Virus record (IMG/VR): IMGVR_UViG_3300008259_005074
Span: 1-62,883 of that record
Direction: 5' to 3' (one strand)
Length of the DNA: 62,883 nt
Origin: a virus
The notes under the pieces were generated by a model that saw nothing but the letters and a program-made list of their open reading frames with translations, ran no database searches and was not told the origin of the DNA. A program made the translations under genes and the position numbers. Shown in pieces: positions 7,255-15,640 of the stretch (positions are counted from its first letter, which is position 1; the number at the start of each line of letters is the position of its first letter).

Positions 7255-7593
7255 ATGATCACTAACTTGCACTCACGATCAGATTGGCTTTATACCAATA
7301 CCAGTCCCAGTTCAGTGTATGTGGGCAATCAGCAGAGTGCAGGCATGTTGAGATATAATACCCAAAGCAATCAACTGGAAGTGTATGACGGAAACAACTG
7401 GTTGAGTTTTGGCTCTGGTGCTACAGTAGGACTGTCTCCAGAAGCCGAGCAAATCTTGAGTTGGGGCAGAGAAAAAATGGCCGAAGAACACGAACTAGAG
7501 AAACTCATGAAAGATCACCCGGGTTTGAAGGAATTACACGAGAAATTCCTACTAATGAAGGCCTTGGTAGCACGAGAGTCTAAAAAACCGTGA
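7255..7593 (+). CDS. Probable structural protein with a fibre-type beta motif
   Basis: The product is 112 residues from ATG 7255. Upstream in-frame codons overlap the preceding mini-gene and look like its shadow, so I do not use the earlier ATG at 7132. The N-terminal half contains MLRYNTQSNQLEVYDGNNW, a two-strand motif that recurs in phage fibre and appendage proteins. The same pattern occurs twice in the fibre gene at 37569-38996. The C-terminal half (EAEQILSWGREKMAEEHELEKLMKD...) is strongly helical and probably coiled. The ribosome site (CTGGAGG) is some 13 bases from the ATG, rather far. A small virion or assembly protein is likely. A terminator follows. Confidence 0.65.
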   Translation: MITNLHSRSDWLYTNTSPSSVYVGNQQSAGMLRYNTQSNQLEVYDGNNWLSFGSGATVGLSPEAEQILSWGREKMAEEHELEKLMKDHPGLKELHEKFLLMKALVARESKKP

Positions 7594-7636
7594 GATCAAG
7601 ATCAAAAAGGTAAAACTGAAACAAAAACTACTCTGC

Positions 7637-7660
7637 AACCGCCGCTAAGGCGGTTTTTTT
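7637..7660 (+). terminator. Rho-independent terminator
   Basis: AACCGCC (7637-7643) pairs with GGCGGTT (7649-7655) around a GCTAA loop, followed by an uninterrupted run of T to 7660. It ends the unit that starts at the 5787 promoter. Confidence 0.92.
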
Positions 7661-7705
7661 GTGGCATAAACTACGTAGATTTCTTTTTCGCTCGTAAATA
7701 GATGT

Positions 7706-7909
7706 ATGGAGAACCAACCCCAGAATCTATCAGTGTCAGACTTGATCATGCTTCAAAGCATAGTGCAAGTGGCCTGTGAACGCGGTTGTTTCCGTGCCGA
7801 TGAAATGAGCCAGATAGGTCAATGCTATGATCGATTGAGTGCTTGGTTGGCACAAATGACTGCACCAGCAGAAACAGAGACACCCAACGAAGAAACAAAA
7901 GGAGAATGA
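7706..7909 (+). CDS. Small phage protein of a T4-like conserved type
   Basis: The 67-residue product (MENQPQNLSVSDLIMLQSIV...) has a helical core with the pattern ACERGCFRADEMSQIGQCYDRL. It resembles a short protein I associate with T4-like marine phages (helix, then RGAF, E, and a VG..YD..L ending). Function is unknown. No convincing ribosome site precedes the ATG. The upstream sequence CGTAAATAG resembles the T4-like late box (NATAAATA) imperfectly, so the transcript may have a very short leader. The tail is acidic and disordered (ETETPNEETKGE). The next gene starts two bases after its stop, so the two are likely co-translated. Confidence 0.75.
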   Translation: MENQPQNLSVSDLIMLQSIVQVACERGCFRADEMSQIGQCYDRLSAWLAQMTAPAETETPNEETKGE

Positions 7910-7911
7910 CA

Positions 7912-8589
7912 ATGTTCATTAAACACGTAGGTAAACAAGGCGATCGCAGGGTAGCCATTATATTCAGAGAAGTGCCAGGTGAGGACCATATGTGTTTGGT
8001 CGTATATCCCGACGTTCTTCCAACTCACATGCATGATGCGCTGATGAAAGCCATCGAAACACCCGAAGCACAGCAGAGCGACAATCTAGCCGATGCTGTC
8101 CACAGACAGATGTTCCCGGATGGTCGTCCCATGCTAGTGGCTTTGCATTCAGAAGGCATGTTGAAAAAGATACAGACCGAAACAGTGATCGTGACCCCTA
8201 CACCCACTGCTTCATGCAAACTCAGCGAACTCAACGACATCCTTCGCCAGATGAAAGAAGGCAAACAGGCCGTAGATAAGTTGGCCGAACTGGATGCCAA
8301 TGCCGGAATTTCCGGCAAAGCCAAGGTCCGTGACGGTCTAGGACGTGAACTGCGTTCACCACCTGCTGCCAGGACCAATCTCGCAGGCAGTAATCAAGTG
8401 TTGACAGACGACGCACTGGCTACAAATCTCCGACAACAAGCCGAGCGCATGTCTGCCGAAGCCAAGAGTCTATTGGCCGAGAGTGCCAGATTGATGGAGG
8501 AAGCGGCCACCATGACCGGCGCTCCTACCAAACCCGCTAAACCTAAAAAAACAACTAAATCAAAGGTAGCGGATGCGGCTCAAAGTTGA
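7912..8589 (+). CDS. Phage protein of unknown function, conserved type
   Basis: The 225-residue product begins MFIKHVGKQGDRRVAIIFRE. I chose ATG 7912 because AAAGGAG lies just before it. In-frame codons back to 7843 overlap the previous gene. The first 150 residues form a compact alpha/beta region (LVVYPDVLPTHMHDALMKAI, MFPDGRPMLVALHSEGML). A helical segment (LRQQAERMSAEAKSLLAESARL) and a lysine-proline tail (KPAKPKKTTKSK) follow. I associate this N-terminal pattern with an uncharacterised protein found beside small conserved genes in T4-like marine phages. The basic tail could bind nucleic acid. It overlaps the next gene by 17 bases, suggesting a common operon with it and thyX. Confidence 0.8.
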   Translation: MFIKHVGKQGDRRVAIIFREVPGEDHMCLVVYPDVLPTHMHDALMKAIETPEAQQSDNLADAVHRQMFPDGRPMLVALHSEGMLKKIQTETVIVTPTPTASCKLSELNDILRQMKEGKQAVDKLAELDANAGISGKAKVRDGLGRELRSPPAARTNLAGSNQVLTDDALATNLRQQAERMSAEAKSLLAESARLMEEAATMTGAPTKPAKPKKTTKSKVADAAQS

Positions 8590-8875
8590 TGACGTAGAAA
8601 AATGGGAAGAAGTGATCTCGTCAGTAGACAAAGATCACATCCCTATCGATTGTGTCAAAAAAGTCACAATCAAACTCAAGGGTAATCGACAGAAATCTAT
8701 CAATCTAGAAATCCTGCGCCGTAATGGGCTGGATATCGAAGAGATTGAATCTGTGATGGCACGCACCATGAATGAACTGGGCAACCAGATAGTAAATATC
8801 GATTTTGTTATCGATGTAAACACAGTGGCCCGTCATGTGCAACCACTCACTGACAAAATCCTAGGAAAACTATGA
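8573..8875 (+). CDS. Small phage protein, unknown
   Basis: The 100-residue product (MRLKVDDVEKWEEVISSVDKD...) is a mixed alpha/beta protein without signal peptide, membrane segment or known motif. It starts inside the end of the previous gene (17-base overlap), and its stop overlaps the thyX start (ATGA), which implies tight co-translation of the three genes. A segment ARTMNELGNQIVNIDF suggests a helix followed by a strand. I do not recognise a family. Its position directly before thyX may mean a nucleotide-metabolism or replication context, but that is a guess. Confidence 0.75.
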   Translation: MRLKVDDVEKWEEVISSVDKDHIPIDCVKKVTIKLKGNRQKSINLEILRRNGLDIEEIESVMARTMNELGNQIVNIDFVIDVNTVARHVQPLTDKILGKL

Positions 8876-9543
8876 ATGTTCGTTTGGTATCCTACAGTCA
8901 ACCCACAGGTGAATTTAGACACATGGGCATCCAAGATGCGCAAGAACTCATTGCGTATTGCGCCCGTGTCAGCAATCCCGCCAACCAACTCAACACTGAA
9001 TCATCAGAAAAGCTCATCAGATACTTGGTCCGACATCAACACTGGAGTCCACTGGAAATGGTCTCAGCCTGTTGCGAAATTACCACAACCAGAGACATCG
9101 CCAGACAGATACTTAGACATAGATCATTCTCATTCCAAGAGTTCAGTCAGCGATATGCTGACCCTACTCGAGACCTCTCGTTCGTATGTAGAGAAGCACG
9201 GCTTCAAGACACTGCCAATCGCCAAAACAGCATCGCCGTGGATGATCCAATGTTACAGATCGAATGGGAACGTGCCCAACAACGAGTTATCTATGCCGCC
9301 AAGCGAGAATATGAGTGGGCTATCGCTAATGGCATAGCCAAAGAACAGGCCCGTGCTGTGTTGCCAGAAGGTTTGATCGAAAGTAGGCTCTACATGAACG
9401 GCACCTTGCGTTCATGGATACACTTCATCGAACTGCGCAGTGGTAATGGCACACAAAAAGAACACATGGAAGTGGCTCGTGCCTGCGCCGAGGTCATAGC
9501 CAAAGTATTTCCTATGGCCACAGATCTGGTTGCACAATCCTAA
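8872..9543 (+). CDS. thyX: Flavin-dependent thymidylate synthase
   Basis: The 223-residue protein carries the diagnostic ThyX motif RHRx7S at residues 82-92 (RHRSFSFQEFS), followed by QRYAD. ThyX methylates dUMP to dTMP using methylenetetrahydrofolate, FAD and NADPH. Other family features are H55/H57 in the VRHQHWSPLEM segment and a C-terminal arginine-rich region (GLIESRLYMNGTLRSWIHFIELR). Length and motif spacing are normal, so it should be active as a homotetramer in the cytoplasm, supplying dTMP for phage DNA synthesis. The ATG overlaps the stop of the upstream small gene (ATGA). A strong promoter begins inside its last codons and drives the next unit. Phage-encoded ThyX is common in T4-like marine and freshwater phages. 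Confidence 0.97.
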   Translation: MNVRLVSYSQPTGEFRHMGIQDAQELIAYCARVSNPANQLNTESSEKLIRYLVRHQHWSPLEMVSACCEITTTRDIARQILRHRSFSFQEFSQRYADPTRDLSFVCREARLQDTANRQNSIAVDDPMLQIEWERAQQRVIYAAKREYEWAIANGIAKEQARAVLPEGLIESRLYMNGTLRSWIHFIELRSGNGTQKEHMEVARACAEVIAKVFPMATDLVAQS

Positions 9544-9558
9544 TATACCTGTTATACT
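9530..9558 (+). promoter_or_regulatory. Sigma-70-type promoter with extended -10, start at or near the first codon
   Basis: TTGCAC (9530-9535), a 17-base spacer and TATACT (9553-9558), with TG one base before the -10 (TGTTATACT). Transcription should begin near 9565, which is a GTG codon of the next gene, so the message may be leaderless. Confidence 0.75.
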
Positions 9559-9564
9559 GTGACT

Positions 9565-9798
9565 GTGAAGGTCATATTCCATTCTTTTACCATGGGCGAT
9601 GTAGATGATTTAGATATCTATGTGGCCCAACCCATTTACGAATGGCAACAGACTGACAAGGGAAAATGGGTCATGGACAACGCTTCCGACCTTAAGTATT
9701 ATACCAGTGCCGACCCAACGACCTTTGGGCATAAAATCACCATCCAAGGGAAACTGGAGGATATCAAAGCAACGGAGTATTATCTGCGATGGAGTTGA
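9565..9798 (+). CDS. Small phage protein, possible leaderless start
   Basis: The 77-residue product begins VKVIFHSFTMGDVDDLDIYVAQPIYEWQQ if read from GTG 9565. Another GTG at 9559 lies upstream of the expected transcription start. The mix of aromatic and acidic residues, the QTDKGKWV stretch and the ending KATEYYLRWS look like a compact beta-rich protein. I associate this pattern with an uncharacterised short protein of T4-like marine phages, a family memory that a search should test. There is no ribosome site, in keeping with leaderless initiation from the promoter at 9530-9558. It overlaps the next gene by 10 bases. Confidence 0.7.
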   Translation: MKVIFHSFTMGDVDDLDIYVAQPIYEWQQTDKGKWVMDNASDLKYYTSADPTTFGHKITIQGKLEDIKATEYYLRWS

Positions 9799-10925
9799 TA
9801 AAACATTTTTCATTTATTCTTCCATACATCAACGACCTTTTTGATCAGGATGTAATGGTCACTGTTAGTTTTGATAGAGATTTTAATATACAGCAGTCAA
9901 ATATCGTAATATTGACAACCGACCATTGGGGAGATGACGAATACCTTCTGACCCCACCCGACTGCCGTCCTCAATCAATGATTGACTGTCTGAAAATTAA
10001 AGTCCGCCAATATCCAACAAAAACTTTTTATCTCATGACTGTCTGCCCTTTTCTAGAAGAATTTTTTACAGATGAGAAAAATTTAATTGTTATACATTGG
10101 GGAAATGATTTCATGCTACATCCAGATACTGACTATTCTGGGATTAGTCCTGTAATGGAAAAAGAATTTTCTAAAAATTGGCATTGGGTTTCATTATCTA
10201 ATAATCTAAGAGTTCACAGAAGCATTTGTCATCTAATACTTTTAGGACTAGATATAAAACACGGTTATCAAAGATTTGACCCATCGTGGATTATCAGGCA
10301 CGAATCTTGGAAATCATTCAAGTCATATCTAAAATATAACAAATATCCTTATCTGAATAGTATCTCTAGAAAATTCTATCCTGTCATGGAAAAAGGATTT
10401 TTAAAAGTTAAAAACTCAGAAGGATATGATGCAAAAAAGTATCTGCACAGGGATAACAAATCTGCAGAAGTGGGGATGAACCTAAAAGAAAATTTTAATC
10501 AATCTCTCAAGAACGTTTTCTACCAACATAGCGCAATCGAAGTGGTGACAGAAACTGTTTTTATAAACCAAACTGGAATAATTACGGAAAAATATCTTAA
10601 CACTGTATATGGCAGCAATTTTCCTATCATAATTGGCATGCACAGAACTGTTGCTCACCTAAGATCTTTGGGATTTGATATGTTTGACGACATTATCGAT
10701 CATTCTTATGATGAGATCGTTGATCCTTATGTCAGAATGACAAAAGCTATCACGGATAATCGAAAAATGCTCGAGGACAAAGGTGTTGCTATTTCTGCTT
10801 GGTTTGATTGTCAAGATAGATTCCAACAAAACTATCGTCTAATCGAGGCAATTTATCAAAATAAGGAACACATGGTGAAACAACAAATACATAATACTCT
10901 AGATAGAAAAAAAACACGAAACTGA
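9789..10925 (+). CDS. TEK-motif glycosyltransferase-like protein (family member 1)
   Basis: The 378-residue protein belongs to a family with six members in this window. The C-terminal core reads VVTETVF (about residue 250), then TEKYLN (about 265), FPIIIG, LRSLGFDMFDDIIDHSYDEI. The glutamate-lysine followed by a PF/PI strand resembles the donor-binding EK motif of GT10 fucosyltransferases and exostosin-like GT-B enzymes. A glycosyltransferase role is therefore likely but not proven. The N-terminal 240 residues would be the acceptor domain and are unlike the other members. It overlaps the preceding small gene by 10 bases. The gene is visibly more A+T rich (many AAA, TTT and ATT codons) than its neighbours, which suggests recent acquisition. 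Confidence 0.65.
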   Translation: MELIKHFSFILPYINDLFDQDVMVTVSFDRDFNIQQSNIVILTTDHWGDDEYLLTPPDCRPQSMIDCLKIKVRQYPTKTFYLMTVCPFLEEFFTDEKNLIVIHWGNDFMLHPDTDYSGISPVMEKEFSKNWHWVSLSNNLRVHRSICHLILLGLDIKHGYQRFDPSWIIRHESWKSFKSYLKYNKYPYLNSISRKFYPVMEKGFLKVKNSEGYDAKKYLHRDNKSAEVGMNLKENFNQSLKNVFYQHSAIEVVTETVFINQTGIITEKYLNTVYGSNFPIIIGMHRTVAHLRSLGFDMFDDIIDHSYDEIVDPYVRMTKAITDNRKMLEDKGVAISAWFDCQDRFQQNYRLIEAIYQNKEHMVKQQIHNTLDRKKTRN

Positions 10926-10978
10926 ATATTTCTTCAAATGGCACAAATAACTAATTTTATCAGCGAAAGTTTATTATA

Positions 10979-11956
10979 ATGCGAAAAATTTTAGTCACTG
11001 GAGGTTTGGGACTCATTGGACACAATGTTGTTCGCCGCCTCATTGATGCAGGACACGAGGTATCTGTAACAGATACACAAACCAACTACGGGTTGGTTCC
11101 ACAGGATGAACTAGATTATCTCATGGCCGAGCGGCGTGCTAAGATTCCAGAGATGAATCTGCGCACACATCGCATAGATATCGCAGATCAGGCTGGAATC
11201 GACTGGCTCGTCAAACACTATCAACCCGATACTGTGATACACATGGCCAGTTTTCCCCGGCAGAAAGTGGTCAATGTCAACCCCATGATAGGATCACGTG
11301 CCATGAGCGAGGGCTTGCTCAATTTGCTAGAAGCCGCAAAGAATAATCATGTGTGCAAATTCATATATATTAGTAGCAGTATGGTCTATGGAGACTTCAC
11401 TGACGATGTCACAGAAGATGCTGAATGCCGTCCACAAGGGCAGTACGGCATCATGAAACTTGCAGGAGAATGGCTTGTCCGAGATTATAGTAGGCGTGGT
11501 TTTTTTGATCATGTCATTATTCGTCCTTCCGCTGTATACGGAGAACTCGATGTTGAAGATCGTGTTATTTCAAAGTTTCTGTTGACAGCCATGCGTGGCG
11601 GCACACTCAAAGTCAATGGTGCCACCGAAACTCTCGATTTCACTTATGTGGGTGATGCCGCCGACGGTATAGTTGCGGCGGCCTTGAGCACCACAGCCAA
11701 TAATCAAACCTATAACATTACCAAGAGCCATTCATGGAGCCTGCTGGACGCGGCTAACTTAGCTGTGCGGATAGTAGGGAAAGGTTCGGTAGAAGTGCGT
11801 GACAAAGATGCCGATTTCCCCAGCAGAGGTGCGCTCAACATCGATGCCGCACGACGAGATTTCGGGTATGATCCCAAGGTAGATATCGAAGAAGGTTTCC
11901 AGAAATACTATGAGTGGCTTAACAGTTCCCTTTACTGGTCTCCGAAAACAGTATAA
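10979..11956 (+). CDS. NAD-dependent sugar-nucleotide epimerase/dehydratase (extended SDR)
   Basis: The 325-residue protein has the Rossmann glycine motif GGLGLIG at residues 8-14, the SSS motif (ISSSMVYGD, 132-139) and the catalytic YxxxK at Y156/K160. These define extended short-chain dehydrogenases acting on nucleotide sugars, such as UDP-glucose 4-epimerase or dTDP-glucose 4,6-dehydratase. The exact reaction cannot be assigned. The following gene, a sugar aminotransferase overlapping by 47 bases, suggests it may make the keto-sugar that is then aminated. A TATAAT string overlaps its ATG and cannot be its own -10 box. Confidence 0.9.
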   Translation: MRKILVTGGLGLIGHNVVRRLIDAGHEVSVTDTQTNYGLVPQDELDYLMAERRAKIPEMNLRTHRIDIADQAGIDWLVKHYQPDTVIHMASFPRQKVVNVNPMIGSRAMSEGLLNLLEAAKNNHVCKFIYISSSMVYGDFTDDVTEDAECRPQGQYGIMKLAGEWLVRDYSRRGFFDHVIIRPSAVYGELDVEDRVISKFLLTAMRGGTLKVNGATETLDFTYVGDAADGIVAAALSTTANNQTYNITKSHSWSLLDAANLAVRIVGKGSVEVRDKDADFPSRGALNIDAARRDFGYDPKVDIEEGFQKYYEWLNSSLYWSPKTV

Positions 11957-13007
11957 CAATCTCCGCCAGGAGATACTAGACGCCACAGACGAAGTGTTGC
12001 GCAGTGGCCAACTCATGAATGGCAATTTCACTGCCGAATTTGAGTCTTGGTTGGCCAAACGCAATCATGTAAAATATGCCATATGTGTCCACTCTGGCAC
12101 ATCGGCCCTGGAAGCCATCGCGGAATTCTACGCCAAAAACTCTGCTGTGCCCAATCCTCCCACTGTGTTGATTCCCAGCCTGACCTATGCGGCCACGGCC
12201 AACGCTTTTATACGTGCAGGATGGGATGTTGTGTTTATTGACACCGATCATCATGGTATCATTGACGTCAAAAAAATACCTACGGATATTAGTTATCAGG
12301 CCGTTGTGTTGGTAGGGCTGTATGGCGCCTCAGTGAGCCACATGGGTGACATATCCACCTGGCGGCAATGGACGCTGAACGACAAGATCGTGATTGAAGA
12401 TGCGGCACAACACTGGTTGGCCGCTGATTGCACTCGTATTGGTAGAGCATCTGCCTTGTCATTTGATCCCATGAAGAACTTACCTTGCTATGGCAACGGG
12501 GGTGCAGTGATCACCAATGATTCAGATCTCCTGCACTGGGTCAGAGCCTGGAGAGACAACGGTAAATCCACCAACAACGACACAGGAACCAACAGCCGTA
12601 TGAGCGAGATTGACTGTGCCCATATGATGGTCAAAGCACGACATATCGACACGTGGCAGATCCGTAGGTCTAAGATAGCAGGATATTGGAGAGAACGTCT
12701 AAAGAATACTGATATCCGTTGCTTGATAGATCAAGACAACGAACATGACCATGCTTATCATAAGTTCGTGATTGACATCAACAATAGAGACATCCTGCAA
12801 AAAAATCTAGCCATACGCAAGATAGAGACCAAGATACACTATGTCCAGCCCTTGCATGAAATTGGCTTGTTCCGTGCGTATCAAGGGCCCGATATCTTGA
12901 GTTGTGCTAGTGCTTTGAGTCGACGTGTATTGAGCCTGCCGTTGTATCCTGAACTCACTGATCTTGAAGTTGAGTATGTCATTGATCAGGTGACAGATTG
13001 CGCCTGA
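11910..13007 (+). CDS. DegT/DnrJ/EryC1-family PLP sugar aminotransferase
   Basis: The 365-residue protein has the full set of family features: a phosphate-binding SGTSAL (62-67), the EDAAQ segment with D164 and Q167 that hold the pyridoxal ring, and the Schiff-base lysine K189 in SFDPMKNLPCYGNGGAV. These enzymes transfer an amino group from glutamate or glutamine to a keto-sugar nucleotide (for example to make 4-amino or 3-amino sugars). The N-terminal VPFTGLRKQYNNLRQEI is typical. The start at 11910 lies inside the end of the SDR gene, which fits translational coupling. The only drawback is the lack of a strong ribosome site. It ends convergently with a minus-strand gene, overlapping it by 29 bases. 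Confidence 0.93.
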   Translation: MSGLTVPFTGLRKQYNNLRQEILDATDEVLRSGQLMNGNFTAEFESWLAKRNHVKYAICVHSGTSALEAIAEFYAKNSAVPNPPTVLIPSLTYAATANAFIRAGWDVVFIDTDHHGIIDVKKIPTDISYQAVVLVGLYGASVSHMGDISTWRQWTLNDKIVIEDAAQHWLAADCTRIGRASALSFDPMKNLPCYGNGGAVITNDSDLLHWVRAWRDNGKSTNNDTGTNSRMSEIDCAHMMVKARHIDTWQIRRSKIAGYWRERLKNTDIRCLIDQDNEHDHAYHKFVIDINNRDILQKNLAIRKIETKIHYVQPLHEIGLFRAYQGPDILSCASALSRRVLSLPLYPELTDLEVEYVIDQVTDCA

Positions 13008-14583
13008 GCAAGGCATAACTGGCCAGCCAAGACCACTCATAACTTTTCTTCAACGCATCAAAGTCACCGTTGACTTCATCATAGTAAGCCACAGCATCCT
13101 CGGCTCCCCAGATTGACCATTGTCCATTGGGATTTCCTGCACCTGCTGTGAGCCATTTCTTCAGCCTGTATTGACTTTCTACATCTGTCTGACCACGCAA
13201 TTTAACGCACTCGCGGAAGGCAGTGCGCCATGCTGACCAAGCAGTGTAAGCATATCGGGCTGTGCCCGACACTACGGGCACCACTTCATGTTCGTCATCC
13301 AGTGTGAAATCCAGTCCTCGACCGGCATTGGCCAAAACCAATCTTTTGTTGTAAGCGATCATGGCTTGATGTCCATAGGTCAATCCTGTGATAGGGTTGA
13401 AAGCATGGAAAATGTAATGTTTAGCGGCCTGCATGCGATCTGGTTGCCAAGACCAATCAAAATCGTTGACCACTTCTAACTTCGCGAACACAGCGAAAAA
13501 CCAATCAGTGTTGGATGCTTGAGCTGCCGCATGATAGGCTGCCGCACGGCCGTTGACACCATCGCTACGCACTGCTCTATTGTCATGCCCTCTTTGCAGG
13601 GCATAAATCAAAGTCTGCCAATTTTGATCAGCATTGGGTTCACCGTTGGAAATAAAAACGATATCAAGGGGTCTGTCATTGTTTTTGTTTTTGTGTGTTT
13701 TATCTATGTAGGGATAATCATATAACTGTGTTTTGAGATGATTTTTGGCCTCTCTAGGGACCAGCACAGAACTGGCTCCAGGTGTGAGTGGAATGACAGT
13801 CTTGACCTTTTCTCTCCAGAGATTCATGGCGGGCACATCTTCAACAGCATCGTGCCGCACAAACTGCACCACCGGTGCCTGGAAATCGTATGCCCACACA
13901 GCGGGCACTTGGCTGTCATGCTCGTGTCGGCACACAGGCACAGGACGCCGAGGTACTGATTGGCCTTCTACGAAGTGTATGGTATCAAACCATTCCAGCA
14001 AAGCCAGTTCCTTGGATTTCTCAAGGAAACTGGGAACATGCACCAGAAAAGTATCCCCAAACTTCTGATCATCGCTGGCCCATACGTGCAACATGTCCTG
14101 CTGCCATTCTGACGGATGCCAGGTAAAATCAAACCTGCTGTAATCACACACACTGGACACTATCCACACATATTGATGTTGGCATTTGCCGAGTATGCGC
14201 CTGAGTGTGCCAAAATAGTCTGAAATATATCGAGTCTTTTCTCGACACGGGATCAGCAGACCATCTCCATGATCTATACCTATCCTTGGATAGCTGCCTA
14301 TGCGTTGGATTATGTCATGAGTTCGGTTGACATCTCGCATACTGGTTTTGGGTATAAGATACGTTCCACCATTTTCCTGATGCTGGCTAGGCCATACATG
14401 AGTTTGTGCAGATTCCCATGGCACAGGTTCCCATGACCAATCAAATCGAGAATAGTCGTTCAGACCGTCTACTATCCATAAGTATCTCGTGCGACTGAGT
14501 TCAATAGCATGATCAACAGATTCTGCTTTCCGTTCATGTGGGAACAAATAGGTAGGATTATTTAGATAAAAAACGTCAAACAT
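12979..14583 (-). CDS. Multi-module glycosyltransferase-like protein with repeated W/D motif
   Basis: The 534-residue protein contains three related modules marked by a tryptophan/aspartate motif: RYLWIVDGLNDYSRFDWSW near residue 34, QYVWIVSSVCDYSRFDFTW near 137, and DWFFAVFAKLEVVNDFDWSW near 368. Each is followed by a short aromatic segment with HVW or HYIF. The C-terminal third (IVFISNGEP, GVNGRAAAYHAAAQAS, AWRTAFRECVKL) matches the pattern of the GT-A-like protein at 33327-34256. It is therefore probably a glycosyltransferase or a sugar-binding fusion. The usual DxD is replaced in the first two modules by VDGLND and VSSVCD. Its start codon overlaps that of a divergent gene (CATG). It is the only minus-strand gene between plus-strand sugar genes. 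Confidence 0.7.
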   Translation of the reverse strand: MFDVFYLNNPTYLFPHERKAESVDHAIELSRTRYLWIVDGLNDYSRFDWSWEPVPWESAQTHVWPSQHQENGGTYLIPKTSMRDVNRTHDIIQRIGSYPRIGIDHGDGLLIPCREKTRYISDYFGTLRRILGKCQHQYVWIVSSVCDYSRFDFTWHPSEWQQDMLHVWASDDQKFGDTFLVHVPSFLEKSKELALLEWFDTIHFVEGQSVPRRPVPVCRHEHDSQVPAVWAYDFQAPVVQFVRHDAVEDVPAMNLWREKVKTVIPLTPGASSVLVPREAKNHLKTQLYDYPYIDKTHKNKNNDRPLDIVFISNGEPNADQNWQTLIYALQRGHDNRAVRSDGVNGRAAAYHAAAQASNTDWFFAVFAKLEVVNDFDWSWQPDRMQAAKHYIFHAFNPITGLTYGHQAMIAYNKRLVLANAGRGLDFTLDDEHEVVPVVSGTARYAYTAWSAWRTAFRECVKLRGQTDVESQYRLKKWLTAGAGNPNGQWSIWGAEDAVAYYDEVNGDFDALKKSYEWSWLASYALLRRNLSPDQ

Positions 14584-15640
14584 GATTAGAATAGATGAAA
14601 TTTATTATAACATATTCCTACAAAAAATAAAAGACAAAACGGCCAGCATACATTGGTTTGAACCATTTGGGACTACTGCGTTTGAAAATATTTGCAGTAT
14701 GCCCGACATCACCGAACCAGCGACCAGGATTTTATTTTGGGATCAAGAACCATTACATCGTGATCGTGTGGCTAATGTATTGCCCCGATTCCGTGAATGC
14801 TATGGTGATGATCGCGGACCCGACGAAGTAATTATCGTCCATTCAGAGAGAGATAGCGAAAACATTGATTGGATAGAAAATACCTACGGTGTAAAATCAC
14901 AATATTATTTTTTCCATGCTTGGGCTTCGCTGGATTGGTATAGAGGCTATGATCGATCTTTACTATCAATTCCTTTCCAGAATCGCAAAATTAAACATAC
15001 ATTCTTGTGTCCTAACAATATCATCGGCGGTCAACGTAAGCACCGTCTAGAATTATTGTCAGAGTTGGTAGATAGAGATCTAATAGCAGACAATTTTGTA
15101 AGTTTTCCAGAACGCTGTCCTTACGAAAATAAAACCGTGGCAGAACTTTGCCGAGAATATGACATAGCGTTAGGATCTATCGATCTTCCTCTAATCATCG
15201 ATCAAGGATCTGACTATGCTGGCAACAGTCACAAGATAGACATGTGGTCGTTTGCCGATCTAAGTTTATTACAGGTGGTCACAGAAACAGTGTATTCTGG
15301 TCGTAGATCGCATCTTACCGAAAAAACATTCAAATCTATAGTGATGCAACAACCATTTGTGTTAGTATCCTGTCGAGGTAGTTTAGATTATATCCGATCA
15401 TATGGATTTAAAACTTTTGGAGAATTCTGGAACGAAGACTATGATGATTATGATGATAACACCAGAATCATGCGTATAGGAAAACTACTCAATGACATCA
15501 ACAATCTTTCCGTTAAAGAAAAAGTGACTCTACAAAAACACTTGGCTCCTATAGTAGAGCATAATTTTAATTGGTTCTACAGCCAACAGTTCGAACATCT
15601 CCTTTGGCAAGAATTATCAGATGTGATCGACCAATGGTAA
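14582..15640 (+). CDS. TEK-motif glycosyltransferase-like protein (family member 2)
   Basis: The 352-residue protein shares the family core: VVTETVYSG near residue 231, LTEKTFKSI near 245, QPFVLVSCRGSLDYIRSYGFKTF and then FWNEDYDDYDD. The N-terminal half (IHWFEPFGTTAFENI, ILFWDQEPLHRDR, FHAWASLDWYRG, LCPNNIIGGQRKHRLELLSEL) includes a segment of the type KHRxELLSEL that also appears as PHRKYLIAKL and LHRVELTNLI in other members. It probably forms the N-terminal GT-B half. A glycosyltransferase role is inferred from the EK motif. The ATG overlaps the divergent start at 14583 and has no clear ribosome site. It overlaps the next family member by seven bases. Confidence 0.68.
   Translation: MIRIDEIYYNIFLQKIKDKTASIHWFEPFGTTAFENICSMPDITEPATRILFWDQEPLHRDRVANVLPRFRECYGDDRGPDEVIIVHSERDSENIDWIENTYGVKSQYYFFHAWASLDWYRGYDRSLLSIPFQNRKIKHTFLCPNNIIGGQRKHRLELLSELVDRDLIADNFVSFPERCPYENKTVAELCREYDIALGSIDLPLIIDQGSDYAGNSHKIDMWSFADLSLLQVVTETVYSGRRSHLTEKTFKSIVMQQPFVLVSCRGSLDYIRSYGFKTFGEFWNEDYDDYDDNTRIMRIGKLLNDINNLSVKEKVTLQKHLAPIVEHNFNWFYSQQFEHLLWQELSDVIDQW
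14604..14612 (-). promoter_or_regulatory. Extended -10 promoter candidate
   Basis: Reading the minus strand, TGTTATAAT (TG one base before a perfect TATAAT, 14609-14604) lies 20 bases upstream of the ATG at 14583. No good -35 box is visible at 16-18 bases, as extended -10 promoters tolerate. It lies inside the divergent plus-strand gene. Confidence 0.5.

Noticed and set aside
10975-10980. TATAAT overlapping the ATG of the SDR gene
   Set aside because: A -10 box here would start transcription downstream of the ATG; the gene is more likely read from upstream.
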